From: Bufo bufo | Lineage: Eukaryota > Chordata > Amphibia > Anura > Bufonidae | NCBI RefSeq assembly: GCF_905171765.1 | Contig: NC_053389.1 | Span: 400,692,645 to 400,756,644 of the forward strand | Reading direction: 5' to 3' | Length of the DNA: 64,000 nt | Shown: piece by piece, positions 1-11,955 of the stretch | How positions within the stretch are numbered: position 1 is the stretch's first letter | Layout of the letters: every line of letters starts with the position of its first letter | Notes under the pieces: model-generated | Told to the model about the DNA's origin: nothing | The model's database searches: none | What the model saw: the letters and a program-made list of their open reading frames with translations, nothing else | Program-made: the position numbers and the translations under genes

Positions 1-207
1 AGTAGTGGATGCATGGAATAGCCTTCCTGCAGAAGTGGTAGCTGCAAATACAGTGAAGGAGTTTAAGCATGCATGGGATAGGCATAAGGCTATCCTTCAT
101 ATAAGATAGGGCCATTGACTATTAATAGGATTCAGATATATTGGGCAGACTAGATGGGCCAAATGGTTCTTATCTGCCGACACATTCTATGTTTCTATGA
201 TCAGAGC
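1..207 (+). mobile_element. LINE 3' end, CR1-like, truncated by the window edge
   Basis: Reading left to right, the first ~105 bases encode the C-terminal end typical of CR1-group reverse transcriptase proteins: a WNSLPAEVV block followed by TVKEFKHAWDRHKA, then a stop near 107. A short 3' untranslated tail follows and ends in repeated TTCTATG-like units (about 186-200), as expected for a LINE priming site. The upstream part is outside the window. A second tail of this general type sits at 17880-18040. Confidence 0.65.
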
Positions 208-524
208 TGACAGCATACAATACTTCCTGAGCAGAAGGAACAGAAAATGAAAGAGGCAGGTGAGGGCACAGAGTTTGTTCCTGGGCCATGCCAACTAGGC
301 ATGGTGTCAGAGGAACCCACGGACTCCTGGCTGGGGGTGTTTGATGCCAGTTGAGATTATGTTGAAAACCGAGTCAACGATTCAAGGACAGCTGGGTTTC
401 TGGTCAAAACACAACCGCTGGATGACACTGGCAGCTCTGGTCAGCTCCAGAAACATTTTTGCCACCGCGCATTTCCTTAGAAGGCCCTGGCACCTGTCTG
501 TCGGGCTTACTGTACTGTAAGTGT

Positions 525-985
525 AAAATATCAGGCCGCAATTTCACCCCAATTACAAAATTATGGATTAATGTATTTACTAATGTTTAAAAGAACGTGA
601 ACACCCCCAATATCTGTAGTATCAGGCTGCAGTTTCACCCTAATTACACAATTAAGGATTAACGGATTTACTTATGTATAAAAGAACGTGACCCCCAAAA
701 AACAATCTATAGTGTCAGGCCACAATTTCACCCCAGAATCAAGGAAGGATGGATTTACTTATTAATAAAAGAACATGAACACCCCAAAAACAGTATATCA
801 GGCCACAATTTCACCTAATAACTGAATCAAGGATTAATGGAATTAGTTATGTATAAAAGAATGTGAACAACCTAAAATCAGTAGTATTAGACTGCTTTTT
901 AACTCCAATTAGTGCAGCAAGGTGTTAATAGAATAGCTTATCTATTAGCCAAACTTTACACTGTTCAATTGGCCCCTGCTCTCTT
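525..985. repeat. tandem 80-95 bp units in the hAT subterminal region
   Basis: Each unit holds a TCAGGCC-type block, then AATTTCACC, an A/T-rich stretch ending in a 'GGATTAATG' variant, and AAAAGAACGTGAACACCCC. Units begin near 530, 628, 714, 798 and 886. The last is badly diverged. Comparable but different arrays lie at 44870-45490 and 48650-49270. Confidence 0.7.
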
Positions 986-1015
986 CCCTATAGTGTGGAT
1001 AAAGCCTTCCCATTA

Positions 1016-2574
1016 CAGGGAGTGCAGAATTATTAGGCAAGTTGTATTTTTGAGGATTAATTTTATTATTGAACAACAACCATGTTCTCAATGAACCCAA
1101 AAAACTCATTAACATCAAAGCTGAATATTTTTGGAAGTAGTTTTTAGTTTGTTTTTAGTTTTAGCTATTTTAGGGGGATATCTGTGTGTGCAGGTGACTA
1201 TTACTGTGCATAGTTATTAGGCAACTTAACAAAAAACAAATATATACCCATTTCAATTATTTATTTTTACCAGTGAAACCAATATAACATCTCAACATTC
1301 ACAAATATACATTTCTGACATTCAAAAACAAAACAAAAACAAATCAGTGACCAATATAGCCACCTTTCTTTGCAAGGACACTCAAAAGCCTGCCATCCAT
1401 GGATTCTGTCAGTGTTTTGATCTGTTCACCATCAACATTGCGTGCAGCAGCAACCACAGCCTCCCAGACACTGTTCAGAGAGGTGTACTGTTTTCCCTCC
1501 TTGTAAATCTCACATTTGATGATGGACCACAGGTTCTCAATGGGGTTCAGATCAGGTGAACAAGGAGGCCATGTCATTAGATTTTCTTCTTTTATACCCT
1601 TTCTTGCCAGCCACGCTGTGGAGTACTTGGACGCGTGTGATGGAGCATTGTCCTGCATGAAAATCATGTTTTTCTTGAAGGATGCAGACTTCTTCCTGTA
1701 CCACTGCTTGAAGAAGGTGTCTTCCAGAAACTGGCAGTAGGACTGGGAGTTGAGCTTGACTCCATCCTCAACCCGAAAAGGCCCCACAAGCTCATCTTTG
1801 ATGATACCAGCCCAAACCAGTACTCCACCTCCACCTTGCTGGCGTCTGAGTCGGACTGGAGCTCTCTGCCCTTTACCAATCCAGCCACGGGCCCATCCAT
1901 CTGGCCCATCAAGACTCACTCTCATTTCATCAGTCCATAAAACCTTAGAAAAATCAGTCTTGAGATATTTCTTGGCCCAGTCTTGACGTTTCAGCTTGTG
2001 TGTCTTGTTCAGTGGTGGTCGTCTTTCAGCCTTTCTTACCTTGGCCATGTCTCTGAGTATTGCACACCTTGTGCTTTTGGGCACTCCAGTGATGTTGCAG
2101 CTCTGAAATATGGCCAAACTGGTGGCAAGTGGCATCTTGGCAGCTGCACGCTTGACTTTTCTCAGTTCATGGGCAGTTATTTTGCGCCTTGGTTTTTCCA
2201 CACGCTTCTTGCGACCCTGTTGACTATTTTGAATGAAACGCTTGATTGTTCGATGATCACGCTTCAGAAGCTTTGCAATTTTAAGAGTGCTGCATCCCAC
2301 TGCAAGATATCTCACTATTTTTGACTTTTCAAAAGTCCTTCTTTTGACCCATTTTGCCAAAGGAAAGGAAGTTGCCTAATAATTATGCACACCTAATATA
2401 GGGTCTTGATGTCATTAGACCACACCCCTTCTCATTACAGAGATGCACATCACCTAATATGCTTAATTGGTAGTAGGCTTTCGAGCCTATACAGCTTGGA
2501 GTATAAAGAGGATGATGCATAAAGAGGATGATGTGGTCAAAATACTAATTTGCCTAATAATTCTGCACTCCCTG
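1016..2574 (-). mobile_element. complete Tc1-like transposon, DD37E type
   Basis: A 1559-bp element flanked by TA at 1014-1015 and 2575-2576. The inverted ends share CAGGGAGTGCAGAATTATTA and run about 27 bp. A second copy of the GNNTTATTAGGCAA motif lies inside each end (about 1205-1226 and 2369-2392), roughly 190 bp from the tip, giving the paired direct-repeat layout known from Sleeping Beauty-type ends. The single transposase gene fills the middle on the minus strand. The element sits inside the 5' region of an older hAT copy. Confidence 0.93.
1344..2360 (-). CDS. Tc1-like transposase, DD37E, nearly intact
   Basis: A 338-codon open frame with the full Tc1/mariner layout: N-terminal helix-turn-helix (residues ~8-45), basic linker, second DNA-binding helix set (~60-110), then the RNase H-like DDE core. 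Catalytic residues are D144 (LWTDE), D237 (MQDNAPSHAS) and E275 (PDLNPIEN), with 37 residues between the last two, so it is DD37E rather than DD34E. The frame has no internal stop. The codon at the expected start (2358-2360) is TTG, an in-frame TAG lies just upstream, and the first in-frame ATG would be residue 76. I infer that the ATG was lost by one substitution, leaving a copy that may not be translated in full. The published DD37E group called TRT is a candidate relative; I could not check this. Confidence 0.9.
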   Translation of the reverse strand: MAKWVKRRTFEKSKIVRYLAVGCSTLKIAKLLKRDHRTIKRFIQNSQQGRKKRVEKPRRKITAHELRKVKRAAAKMPLATSLAIFQSCNITGVPKSTRCAILRDMAKVRKAERRPPLNKTHKLKRQDWAKKYLKTDFSKVLWTDEMRVSLDGPDGWARGWIGKGQRAPVRLRRQQGGGGVLVWAGIIKDELVGPFRVEDGVKLNSQSYCQFLEDTFFKQWYRKKSASFKKNMIFMQDNAPSHASKYSTAWLARKGIKEENLMTWPPCSPDLNPIENLWSIIKCEIYKEGKQYTSLNSVWEAVVAAARNVDGEQIKTLTESMDGRLLSVLAKKGGYIGH

Positions 2575-2576
2575 TA

Positions 2577-3780
2577 TATCCCTACACTATCTCTAAGCTG
2601 TCCCTGAACTATTCAAAAGTAATATTTTGTAAAAAAAAGTCTTTCCTAATCACTGTTCCTAGTCACGTCTCTCTCCCTGCGCTAAGTTCACTTCAAAATT
2701 GCGGACACAGGGAAGGAGGAGGCTTTTTAAAGGGGTGTGACATCACAGTGGCTGGCTATCTGCTGATTGGCTGGCTGCACTATGGTTGATCCTTTGTTCC
2801 TGGGCTTCTTACTTTCTCTTTGTAACATGTGCAGCAGCCATTTTAGAAAAAATCTGATTTGTTACCACGAAGCGCAAGGAAATTTGGCTTTGTGATGGAT
2901 CAAATTCAACTTTGTCAACTTCAGATTCACTTAACACTAAATATTACCATATAATATTGAGTAACAAGTGACTGGGGGATACCTTGAGGATTATAAGAAG
3001 CCAGTGATTACAGTAAAGACCATTATTAAATTCATAATAAAGTTAAAACGTATTAAAGTATTAGTATATGCCTAATAATTAGTGCAGCCTCGAGTGTAAT
3101 TTAGAAATAAGGATACTATACAGGGTTCCCCAGCAATGTAGTTATGACTTGTATAGAGTAATTATATAAAACCAGGAAAAGAAACTAGGTATACATAGGC
3201 AGAGATATTACTGTGGGCTCAGACAATGCACCTTTCTTCGAGGGGTGTTCATAATATTAGAGGAAAATTCTGGACATGTGATCATCTGCGTTAAAATCTT
3301 TTGCGCACAGACAGATATATCGCTGTTGAATAACTGCCCTCCCACAGCACTGTACCCGTTTTCAACTGCGTTTATAGTAGTAGTCAAGTGGAGCTTTGTC
3401 CGCCGTCAGATACGTTGTGTAAAGTTAGCAGTATTACTCACAGTTGAAAAGTCTATGTACAGGCTTATTAGGGATAAGATAAAGCTAAGCTGAAAACCAG
3501 GCGTGAATAGCCTTAAGAGTGATGTGTTGTATAACACTATTATGCTAAAATTGATCTGTCAACATGTGTTATATCATCTGATATCCACCTTTCCTTATCA
3601 CTTGGGAATAATTCCTTGATGAGGTCTGTAGACACACATGTATACACTGTCCCTATGGTAGATTCAGCAATGTTTTTATTTTGACCCTAAGTCACCCAAA
3701 TCTGCGAAATACACAAATACTACAAATAACTGTCTGATTATGACCAGATGAATAGCTAATTCCTATCGTACCCATACTGA
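2577..3780. other. hAT terminal remnant, then unassigned sequence
   Basis: 2577-2945 belongs to the hAT 5' end described separately. 2946-3780 is A/T-rich and holds no gene I can recognise. Open frames here are short and lack family features. Confidence 0.4.
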
Positions 3781-4560
3781 TCTAACTACTTGATAGATAT
3801 TCACTCTACGAGTTTCGACACATCTAGGTTCATCAGGAGCAGGCCAAAGTGGTAGCTGCTAAGTGAGACAAACAAACATAAATTGCCGTCCAGCTCTAAT
3901 GGTGAAGTGCCGGCGTCTCCGGCGCTTGTGTGGCTGTGAAGCAGCTGCGGATTCACCCATATATAAAGGGATAACCCCTCCCCTCCTACGGACCGTGCCC
4001 ACGAAACCAGCCAATCAAGAGGCTGGGGGCATGTTTGAATCGCTCTCTGTACTCTTCCAGCCCACTGTGCTATGTTTCCTCCAGTGGGTGATCGCTCATT
4101 AAGTGTAACAACACTTTAATAAACCACAGAGATTATATTGGCGGTAGAAGACTATAAGGTTCACCCCTCCCTATCTACATGAGCTGGTGTTGCTGCACCT
4201 GAGATCTTATGCTCAAATATTAAAGGCACATCTACTATGCCATAATAATTCACATAATCAAAAGATGTAGTCCTGGTCATCAAAGGCCATCATGGATGAA
4301 TTGAACCAGCAAAGCATTAATGGAGAATTCGTGTTATTTCAATATGGCTCTGAGATGATCATAATATCATAGATTGATCTGGACTTGACCTATCAAAGAC
4401 CCGCTTCTGGTCAACACGAGTTCACCCCAGGAGAGCTAAGTCCCATGTACAATCTGGAAATGAATACCAATACCTTTTCCAATATGGTGCTATGATGACC
4501 ATGGTGACATGAATTACCTGGATAGGCCCAACCAGTAAGGTACCCATTCAAGTCTATCTT
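3780..4560 (-). mobile_element. probable Penelope-like 3' flank with hammerhead-like motif
   Basis: This segment lies downstream (in minus-strand sense) of the recognisable Penelope-like endonuclease at 4560-5281. It carries a hammerhead-like core at 3803-3840 (described separately) and no open frame of note. A link to the same element is inferred from orientation and adjacency. Bases 3880-4140 are GC-richer and include a TATATAAAG run near 3960, of unknown role. Confidence 0.4.
3803..3840 (-). ncRNA. hammerhead ribozyme-like motif, degenerate
   Basis: On the minus strand: GCUC (3837-3840), CUGAUGA (3830-3836), a poorly paired stem II, CGAAAC (3812-3817), a 2-nt gap, the cleavage-type triplet GUA (3807-3809), then GAGU (3803-3806), which pairs with GCUC to form stem I. 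The core bases match the hammerhead consensus and the very short stem III matches the minimal form known from Penelope-like elements. Stem II is mismatched, so activity is doubtful. Confidence 0.4.
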
Positions 4561-5281
4561 CACAAAATGCACACAAAAGACATGTGTTCATTGAGGCCCT
4601 CTGGACAAACCGTATGTAACAGGAATGTCCACTGGGCCTCTTTCTGAAGCAGTTTTCTGTCCAGGTCACCCCCTCTAGGTGACCATTTAAAGGGGTTCTT
4701 CACTTTGTTTTAACTTTGTTTTAACTGATGATCTATCCTCTGGATAGATCATCAGCTTCTGATCAGCGGGGGTCTGACTGGAGCGCTGCTGCCTTCTCAA
4801 ACAGCTGATCGGCGGGGGTCCCGGGTGTCGGACCCCTGCCAATCAGAAGCTGATGATCTATCCATAGGATAGATCATCAGTTAAAACAAAGTGCAGAACC
4901 CCTTTAATGACTTCAAGGTCCTGTAATCATATCAAAATCATCCTGATGTAGAGTGGCCACATGTCGTGCGATTGGCGTATCAGACCATTTACGGATGTCA
5001 TTTAGGTGTTCCCCTATCCGACGTCTGAATTCCCTGATCGTTTTTCCACATATTGCTTCCCACAAACACATGTGGCCAAGTAAACTACCCCAAATTTTAT
5101 ATTAAATATCCTGTGCATAGGATCACATTGATGGAGATCAAACACCAGGGACCACCACTGACATGATATTGAGGAACTATACCAAGGCTCAGTCATGTAA
5201 TTTTTGGTCATGAAAGCCACTTTAAACATTTTGTGGGGGGAAATGACTATCCCCCAAGACAATGGGTGAGAATTAGATATA
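4560..5281 (-). pseudogene. Penelope-like element GIY-YIG endonuclease, C-terminal part
   Basis: Minus-strand reading shows a GIY-YIG nuclease domain: VVYLATCVCGKQYV (about 5045-5090), then in a shifted frame GKT..REFRRRIGEHL with the catalytic-type Arg and Glu (about 4995-5050), and ARHVATLH. The C-terminal tail (GGDLDRKLLQKEAQW, then PEGLNEHMSF, 4570-4680) is the usual end of Penelope proteins. A 1-nt loss at ~5048 breaks the frame after YV, and a second shift lies near 4930. A TTAA miniature element (4687-4907) sits between endonuclease and tail. A Tc1-like element begins at 5282, so the reverse transcriptase part is missing or displaced. Confidence 0.8.
4687..4907. mobile_element. TTAA-flanked palindromic miniature element (Kolobok/T2-like)
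   Basis: A 221-bp unit from TTAA (4687-4690) to TTAA (4904-4907). The ends match as inverted repeats: AGGGGTTCTTCACTTTGTTT against AGGGGTTCTGCACTTTGTTT. The interior folds back through GATGATCTATCC blocks. TTAA duplication and the AGGGG tip fit Kolobok/T2-type miniature elements of frogs. The element interrupts the Penelope coding remnant. Confidence 0.8.
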
Positions 5282-6891
<1,610 letters not shown>

Positions 6892-6893
6892 TA

Positions 6894-7830
6894 TATAAAA
6901 GTACAAAACATAAATCTTGAAAAACAAAAATCCCAAAATATTGAGCCTACTGTCAAGGGTGATAGAAATATGAACCCCCACAGTGGGCCAATCAGGCCCC
7001 AATATAATAATGTCATAAAGAAAAAACACAGTGCTAACAACAGCCAAATAGTGGTCTTACCCACCGCAGTGGTACACGATACACCGATATTTCATACTAT
7101 GGGGATGGCAAAATTTATCCTAAAAAAGTGATTCAGTTGAATTTAAATAAAAAAAAACTTTTTTTTTCTGCCTGACAATCTGTTAGGAATATGGTAAAAC
7201 TATACATACATACAGTGCATACACTTTTGTATGCTGTATATAAAATTGTGACAAATGGCAGCTTTCATATTGGCCACTAGATGTCAGGCATGCTCTTTTT
7301 TAAAGCCTACAGTGAAACAGAATGTTATCTCCTCATCATTGTCTCTAGTATGTGGAGGGTTAATGACAATATGTAAGTCCTATCATTAAATGAAACCAAG
7401 ATTAAAAGGCCTTCACATTGACAACTGCAATCGTTAACTGAAAGGGGGTTATCCCAAATGGGCAACAGTTTAGCTCTTTTTAGCCGATTTTAATCTAGTA
7501 CACCAGAACATGAAGGGCTCATGCTCGTAAATGTATTTTTTCCCTTGTATCTGTTTATTTTGCCGCGGAACCATTCGCTTCAATGGGGCCGCAAAAACAA
7601 CGGTATTGACTCTGTGTACATTCCACATCCGTATAGCCGTGCTGCAAAATAATAAAACATGTCCTGTTATTGTCCATAAATCAAGAGAATGGATCCACAA
7701 AAAATATGGATCGTACACAGAAAGCCATTGTGTGCATACCGTATTTTTGCGGATCTTTGGGCCATGCCCATTTAGCCATGTGATTGCAGTTTGTAAATCT
7801 TACTAGGTCAGCAAGCTTTGCAGTGTGGTA
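6894..7830. other. no gene recognised; possible degraded TWA-type repeat at 7515-7768
   Basis: Mostly A/T-rich with no supported gene. Near 7515-7768 a GGGCTCATGC-like start and a GGATCTTTGGGCC-like end enclose fold-back sequence with the 'ACATGTCC...TGTCC' words common in the TWA-flanked elements of this window. It is probably an old copy; clear target duplications are not visible. Confidence 0.3.
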
Positions 7831-9596
7831 GGCCTGAAAGTTCAGAAATGGCACCAGTCGAGCGTCATTTGTCTGGTACAGGAGCGTCCGAGCATTGGGA
7901 CACGAGGAGTGACCTGTACCACGACCATGTCCATCACATTATGGGCAGCCAATGGGACAACAGCAAGCGGAGCCACCGCACAGGACTTGGTTAGTGCAAA
8001 CCCACGCAGATCTATTTATTTACCCCCTTAGGTTATGCTAACTGTAGTTCAAGCAGATTTTTTTATACCAATAATTTGGGATTCACCTTTATGTTCACCC
8101 ACCATATGTATAGATGTTATCAGCATTTAATTTGCACATGTAGTTTCCTGAATGGTGTTGCCAGGAACTATATACTTTTGCCTTAAATTATTGTAAGCAT
8201 ATAACATGTCTACCATTTGTGTCTAGTTATTGCATCATCTCCTATATGTTATGAGCCATGTGCTAAGGAACTAATTCCCCCCCCCCCCATCTACTATGGC
8301 AGTTTGAGTAAACTTTGTGAGGACCATATTTTACCACATTAACAACACAATCCGCATAAATCTAGTGTAGTTGTTCTTTTATTTAAATACGTATCCCACA
8401 GTGCTGTATGATCTCCTATTCACAATTATTGCGTCGTCTTGTTTTAATTCTCTAAAACTTTCACATCTAAGATGGTGGTGTGTGTTTTTTCTAATTTGTG
8501 TAATAATTGTTTTCTATACTCACAGTGAGTAAAATACAAACAAGGTGTCAGTCTTCCTGTGACCAATTCAGAAGAGAATTGGTGCTGATGAAAGACCGTA
8601 GTGGGGATGGAGGCCTTCAGAAGAAGCCATATCTGTGCATTGCACAGCTGAAGTTTTTGGGTCCTGTGGTTGAGCTGTGACCATAAGTATTAATTATTTT
8701 AATGTTTTGTACATAAGTGTACAATTTTATGAAAAGGTGCTAACTATAATCACTGTATTTATTGTCATGCACATGACGTGGATGACAAAGGTTAACTACT
8801 GAATATTGTATACTTGACACTAGTGTATTGTACTTTTTATGAGGTTTTTGGCAAGGATGTACATAAACATGTTATCAGAGGCAAACCTGCAATAGAGGCA
8901 AACCACTTGATTGCTCTGGGGCCCAGGGGTGGTGGTCCCACGAGGAACTTTATCTTCTATTCGTCATGTTTAAACGCTGAATATTGACACATCCCCTACT
9001 AGAGTGAGCTATTTGAAAACAGATTATTACAGCTTCCAAGGTAGTTGTATTAATTCCTATACACTGAGCTTCCGCTAGTGGTGGCTGATGGCAGCCTCCT
9101 AACTTTGTAATAGAAGGCAAGCAGGAGAGTTCTCACACTTTTTCAGCAAGTTTTATTTTGCAAATAAAAAGGGTAAAGACAATATATTTTATATGGCAAT
9201 TTTTTATTTTAGTTACATTTTTTAGAGTTACTTAATAAAAAAACATATATGGGGTAATTAAGATTGGCTTTACAGTTAGATGCGGCAAAGTTATGTAGAG
9301 GCACCAGCTCCCTTGCTGACGTAGATTCAGATAATTTTCTATGCTTAAAACAGGCGTAGAAAATGATGCTCCCTCCACACCCACTTTTTTAGACCGGATG
9401 TGAGCGGGGAAAAGTTACAGATTTGGCCGCAAATCCCATTTACAACCAAATCTGCGACAGATATATACCCCACAAATTGGCATACATCTTATACAAAATG
9501 ACCCCCTTAGTCGTTAAAAATATTTCCATTTGGCCATATTCTGCATTACCAGGGAGGAATAGAAAGCATATATGTGTAAACTAGATGCATGGGGGC

Positions 9597-11955
9597 CCAT
9601 GTTATGTTATGTTATGTTACTAAGTGCTTGTATAGCGCTCTAGAGGAACTCAATCCGATCGAAGCGCTTGTGGACGGCTATATTTGTGAGCCCCTACGTC
9701 ATCCTACACAAATAGCCAGGTCTTAACCAGCTTCCTAAATTCCAGGTAATCTGATGTTGTTCTGATATGTTCTGGGAGGGAGTTCCAGATCTTGGGGGCT
9801 AATGCTGAGAAACGTCTGTCCCCCCTTGTCTTGAGGTGGGTTCTTGGCACCGACAGAAGGGAGGCTGAGGTGGATCCCAGTTCTCTAGGAGGATGGTAAC
9901 GTGTTGTCTTTTTTTGCAGATAGATGGGGCCTGTTTTGTGGAGGGCTTTGTGTGTTAAGCAGCACAGCTTAAACTGCACTCTCTCTTTCACTGGGAGCCA
10001 GTGGAGTTCCCTGTGTGCTTTTGTAACAGAGTCTGTCCAGTCTAGTTTCTTGATGAGCCGGATGGCTCTGTTTTGACAGAGTTGCAGAGCTCTCAGATCT
10101 TTCTCTGGTAGCCCCGCATACATTGCATTGCCGTAGTCCAGGTGGGAGTTGACTAGCGCTCCCACCACGACCTGTCTGCATGTGTTGGGGAGAAACGGTA
10201 GGGCTTTTTTTAGAAGGAATAGGGCGAAGTTTGCTTTCCGTATTACTTCTTTAATCTGGGGACGGAGGCTCGTTTCTTGATCCAAAATTATCCCCAGACT
10301 CTTTCCTTGTGTGGCGATGGCAACGTTTTCCCCAAAGATAGACGGGGCGGCAGCCTCAGGGGTTTTATGTAGTGCAATAAGCTCAGTCTTGGTCGGGTTG
10401 AGTTTGAGGAGGTTATGTGCTAGCCAGTTCCTGGCCTTATTTAGTCCTTCTTGCATGAGTTTATAGTCATCAGCGGATTTCGATACTCTCAAAAGGATCT
10501 GTGTATCGTCCGCATAAGACTCATAGCTGACGTTATACTCCTTCAGAATGGCGAGCAGAGGTCGGACATAAATGTTGAAGAGTAATGGCGAGAGGGGAGA
10601 TCCCTGAGGGACTCCCCACTCCACCTTCTCGACTGGGGAAAAGAATGAGCCCAGTTTGACTCTCTGAGCTCTGTTTTTCAGGAAAGAGTCAAACCAGGCA
10701 AGTCCGTGGTTATCTACTCCAATGTCAGCTTTTAATCTATTTAGGAGGATGGAATGGCTGATAGTGTCGAAGGCTGCCGACATGTCTAGGAGAACCAGCC
10801 AAGTCCCCCTTCCCTCGTCAGCGACCCCTAGGGCTTCATCCCAAAGGCTGACCAGGGCTGATTCCGTGCTGTGTGTTGGCCTGAAGCCCGACTGATGTTC
10901 ATCTAGAAGTCGATGCTGTTCTACGTGCAGCTGGAGTTGGCTTGCCACTGCTATCTCCATGATTTTAGCTATTAGGTGGATGTTGGTAATCGGTCTGAAA
11001 TTGGCCATCATATTTATGTCTGCTCCTGGTTTCTTGAGGAGGGGAGTTATGATTCCTAACTTGAGAGTCTCAGGGACGTTACCACTGAGAAAGGAGTCAT
11101 TTATAATTCTTAGAATTAATGGGGCAATGGTGGTCGTGCATTCAATAAGAGATTTAGTTTGGATATTGGAGAGGGGATAAGTTGCTTTGGACATATTTGT
11201 CATGCTTTTAGTTAGGTCTTCAAGTTTTAAAGGGCACAGAGTAAAGGTGTGGGTGGGGTTTATCACGTTGTTCTCTATGGGGGGAACAGTTGCCTGTTGA
11301 GCTAGCAAGATGTTGTTTTGGATGTCATCAACTTTTTGTTTAAAAAATATCGAGATGTCGTTGCAGAGGTCTTGGGATTCGGGGATAGTGGTTTTGAGGC
11401 CATCAGGGTTAGCTAGATCAAAAATGATCTGAAAGATCTTTTTAGGCTTTTGAGCAGCGTTTTCGATCTCTCTAGCAAAATGGTCTTGTTTTGCCTTAAA
11501 GATTGCTTTGTGGTAAATCGTCAGTTGGGTCTTATATTTTAGCTGTGATTCTTCTATCAGGTTTTTCCTCCATGCCCTCTCTAGTCTGTTGCATTTTATT
11601 TTCACTATTTTTAGTTCTCTCGTATACCACAGTGCTTTTTTCCCTGATTTCTTTACCAGTCTCAAGGGGGCATGTTGGTCCGCCGTTTTTTTGACGATGT
11701 CGTCAAATTGTAATGTGAGTTTCTCACAGGGCAGATTGAGATCGATTTTGCTGATGTATTCTTCTAAGGTAGGTAGGATTTTGTCATATGTCAGGTTGTT
11801 GTTATTTCTTCGCCAATTTTTTTTTTCTCCTGTGGTTAGCTGCTTCGTGTTAATTGGGATGTGGAGTTCAAAGGCTATGAGTCTATGGTCAGTCCAGGGC
11901 AATTCTTCTGGATCTTCAACCGCCCATAGTAAGCATTGCAATGGGTCGCTATGAA
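9597..11955 (-). mobile_element. L2-like LINE, 5'-truncated, with short tandem tail
   Basis: Runs on the minus strand. The 3' end lies near 9600, with a GCGCT-rich 3' untranslated end and about four TAACA units (9600-9619, minus sense), the microsatellite-type tail of L2-group LINEs. The 5' end is cut near 11955, inside the endonuclease domain. It lies within the intron of the MADF-like pseudogene. Confidence 0.85.
9704..11955 (-). CDS. L2/CR1-group reverse transcriptase, open but truncated
   Basis: An uninterrupted frame of about 745 codons. It opens with the last piece of an endonuclease domain (PWTDHRLIAFEL), then a ~250-residue linker, then the reverse transcriptase: SGFRPTHSTESAL, LLDMSAAFDTISH (motif A), GVPQGSPLSPLLFNIY (motif B), YADDTQI (catalytic motif C), LNPTKTE and LGIILD. 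The C-terminal region (LDYGNAMYAGLP, LHWLPVKERVQFK, RTHLKTRGDRRFSALAPKIWNSLP) is that of L2/CR1 proteins. No ATG starts the frame, because the N-terminal endonuclease is lost. The lack of any stop over 2.2 kb suggests a recent insertion. Confidence 0.9.

Larger units (their letters stand above)
208..2945 (-). mobile_element. hAT element 5' end with iterated repeats, split by a Tc1 element
   Basis: Bases 240-520 match the segment just upstream of the hAT transposase pseudogene at 44560-44840 (same word order: GTGAGGGCACAG, GCCATGCCAACTA, a GGTTGGGGGTGT-like run, CGACCGCT...GATGACAC, CTCCAGAAACATT). After this come four to five diverged tandem units of 80-95 bp (about 525-960). The Tc1-like element 1016-2574 interrupts the region. 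Bases 2577-2945 continue it with the 'CTACACTATCTCT' segment, also seen beside another array near 49357, and then a terminal region with CACGAAGCGCAAGG. The inverted counterpart of that end resembles 40572-40670. No transposase core remains here. Confidence 0.55.

Noticed and set aside
912..1094. Open frame crossing the left end of the DD37E transposon
   Set aside because: Spans the element border and inverted repeat; no family features.
1347..2324. Plus-strand open frames opposite the DD37E transposase
   Set aside because: Antisense shadows of the transposase gene.
3065..3090. TGCCTAATAATTAGTGCAG, like the DD37E terminal repeat
   Set aside because: Only about 11 bases match in a row and the rest is out of register; no partner end was found.
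7062..7090. CCCACCGCAGTGGTACACGA, possible tRNA-like box
   Set aside because: No second box or stem structure at tRNA spacing.
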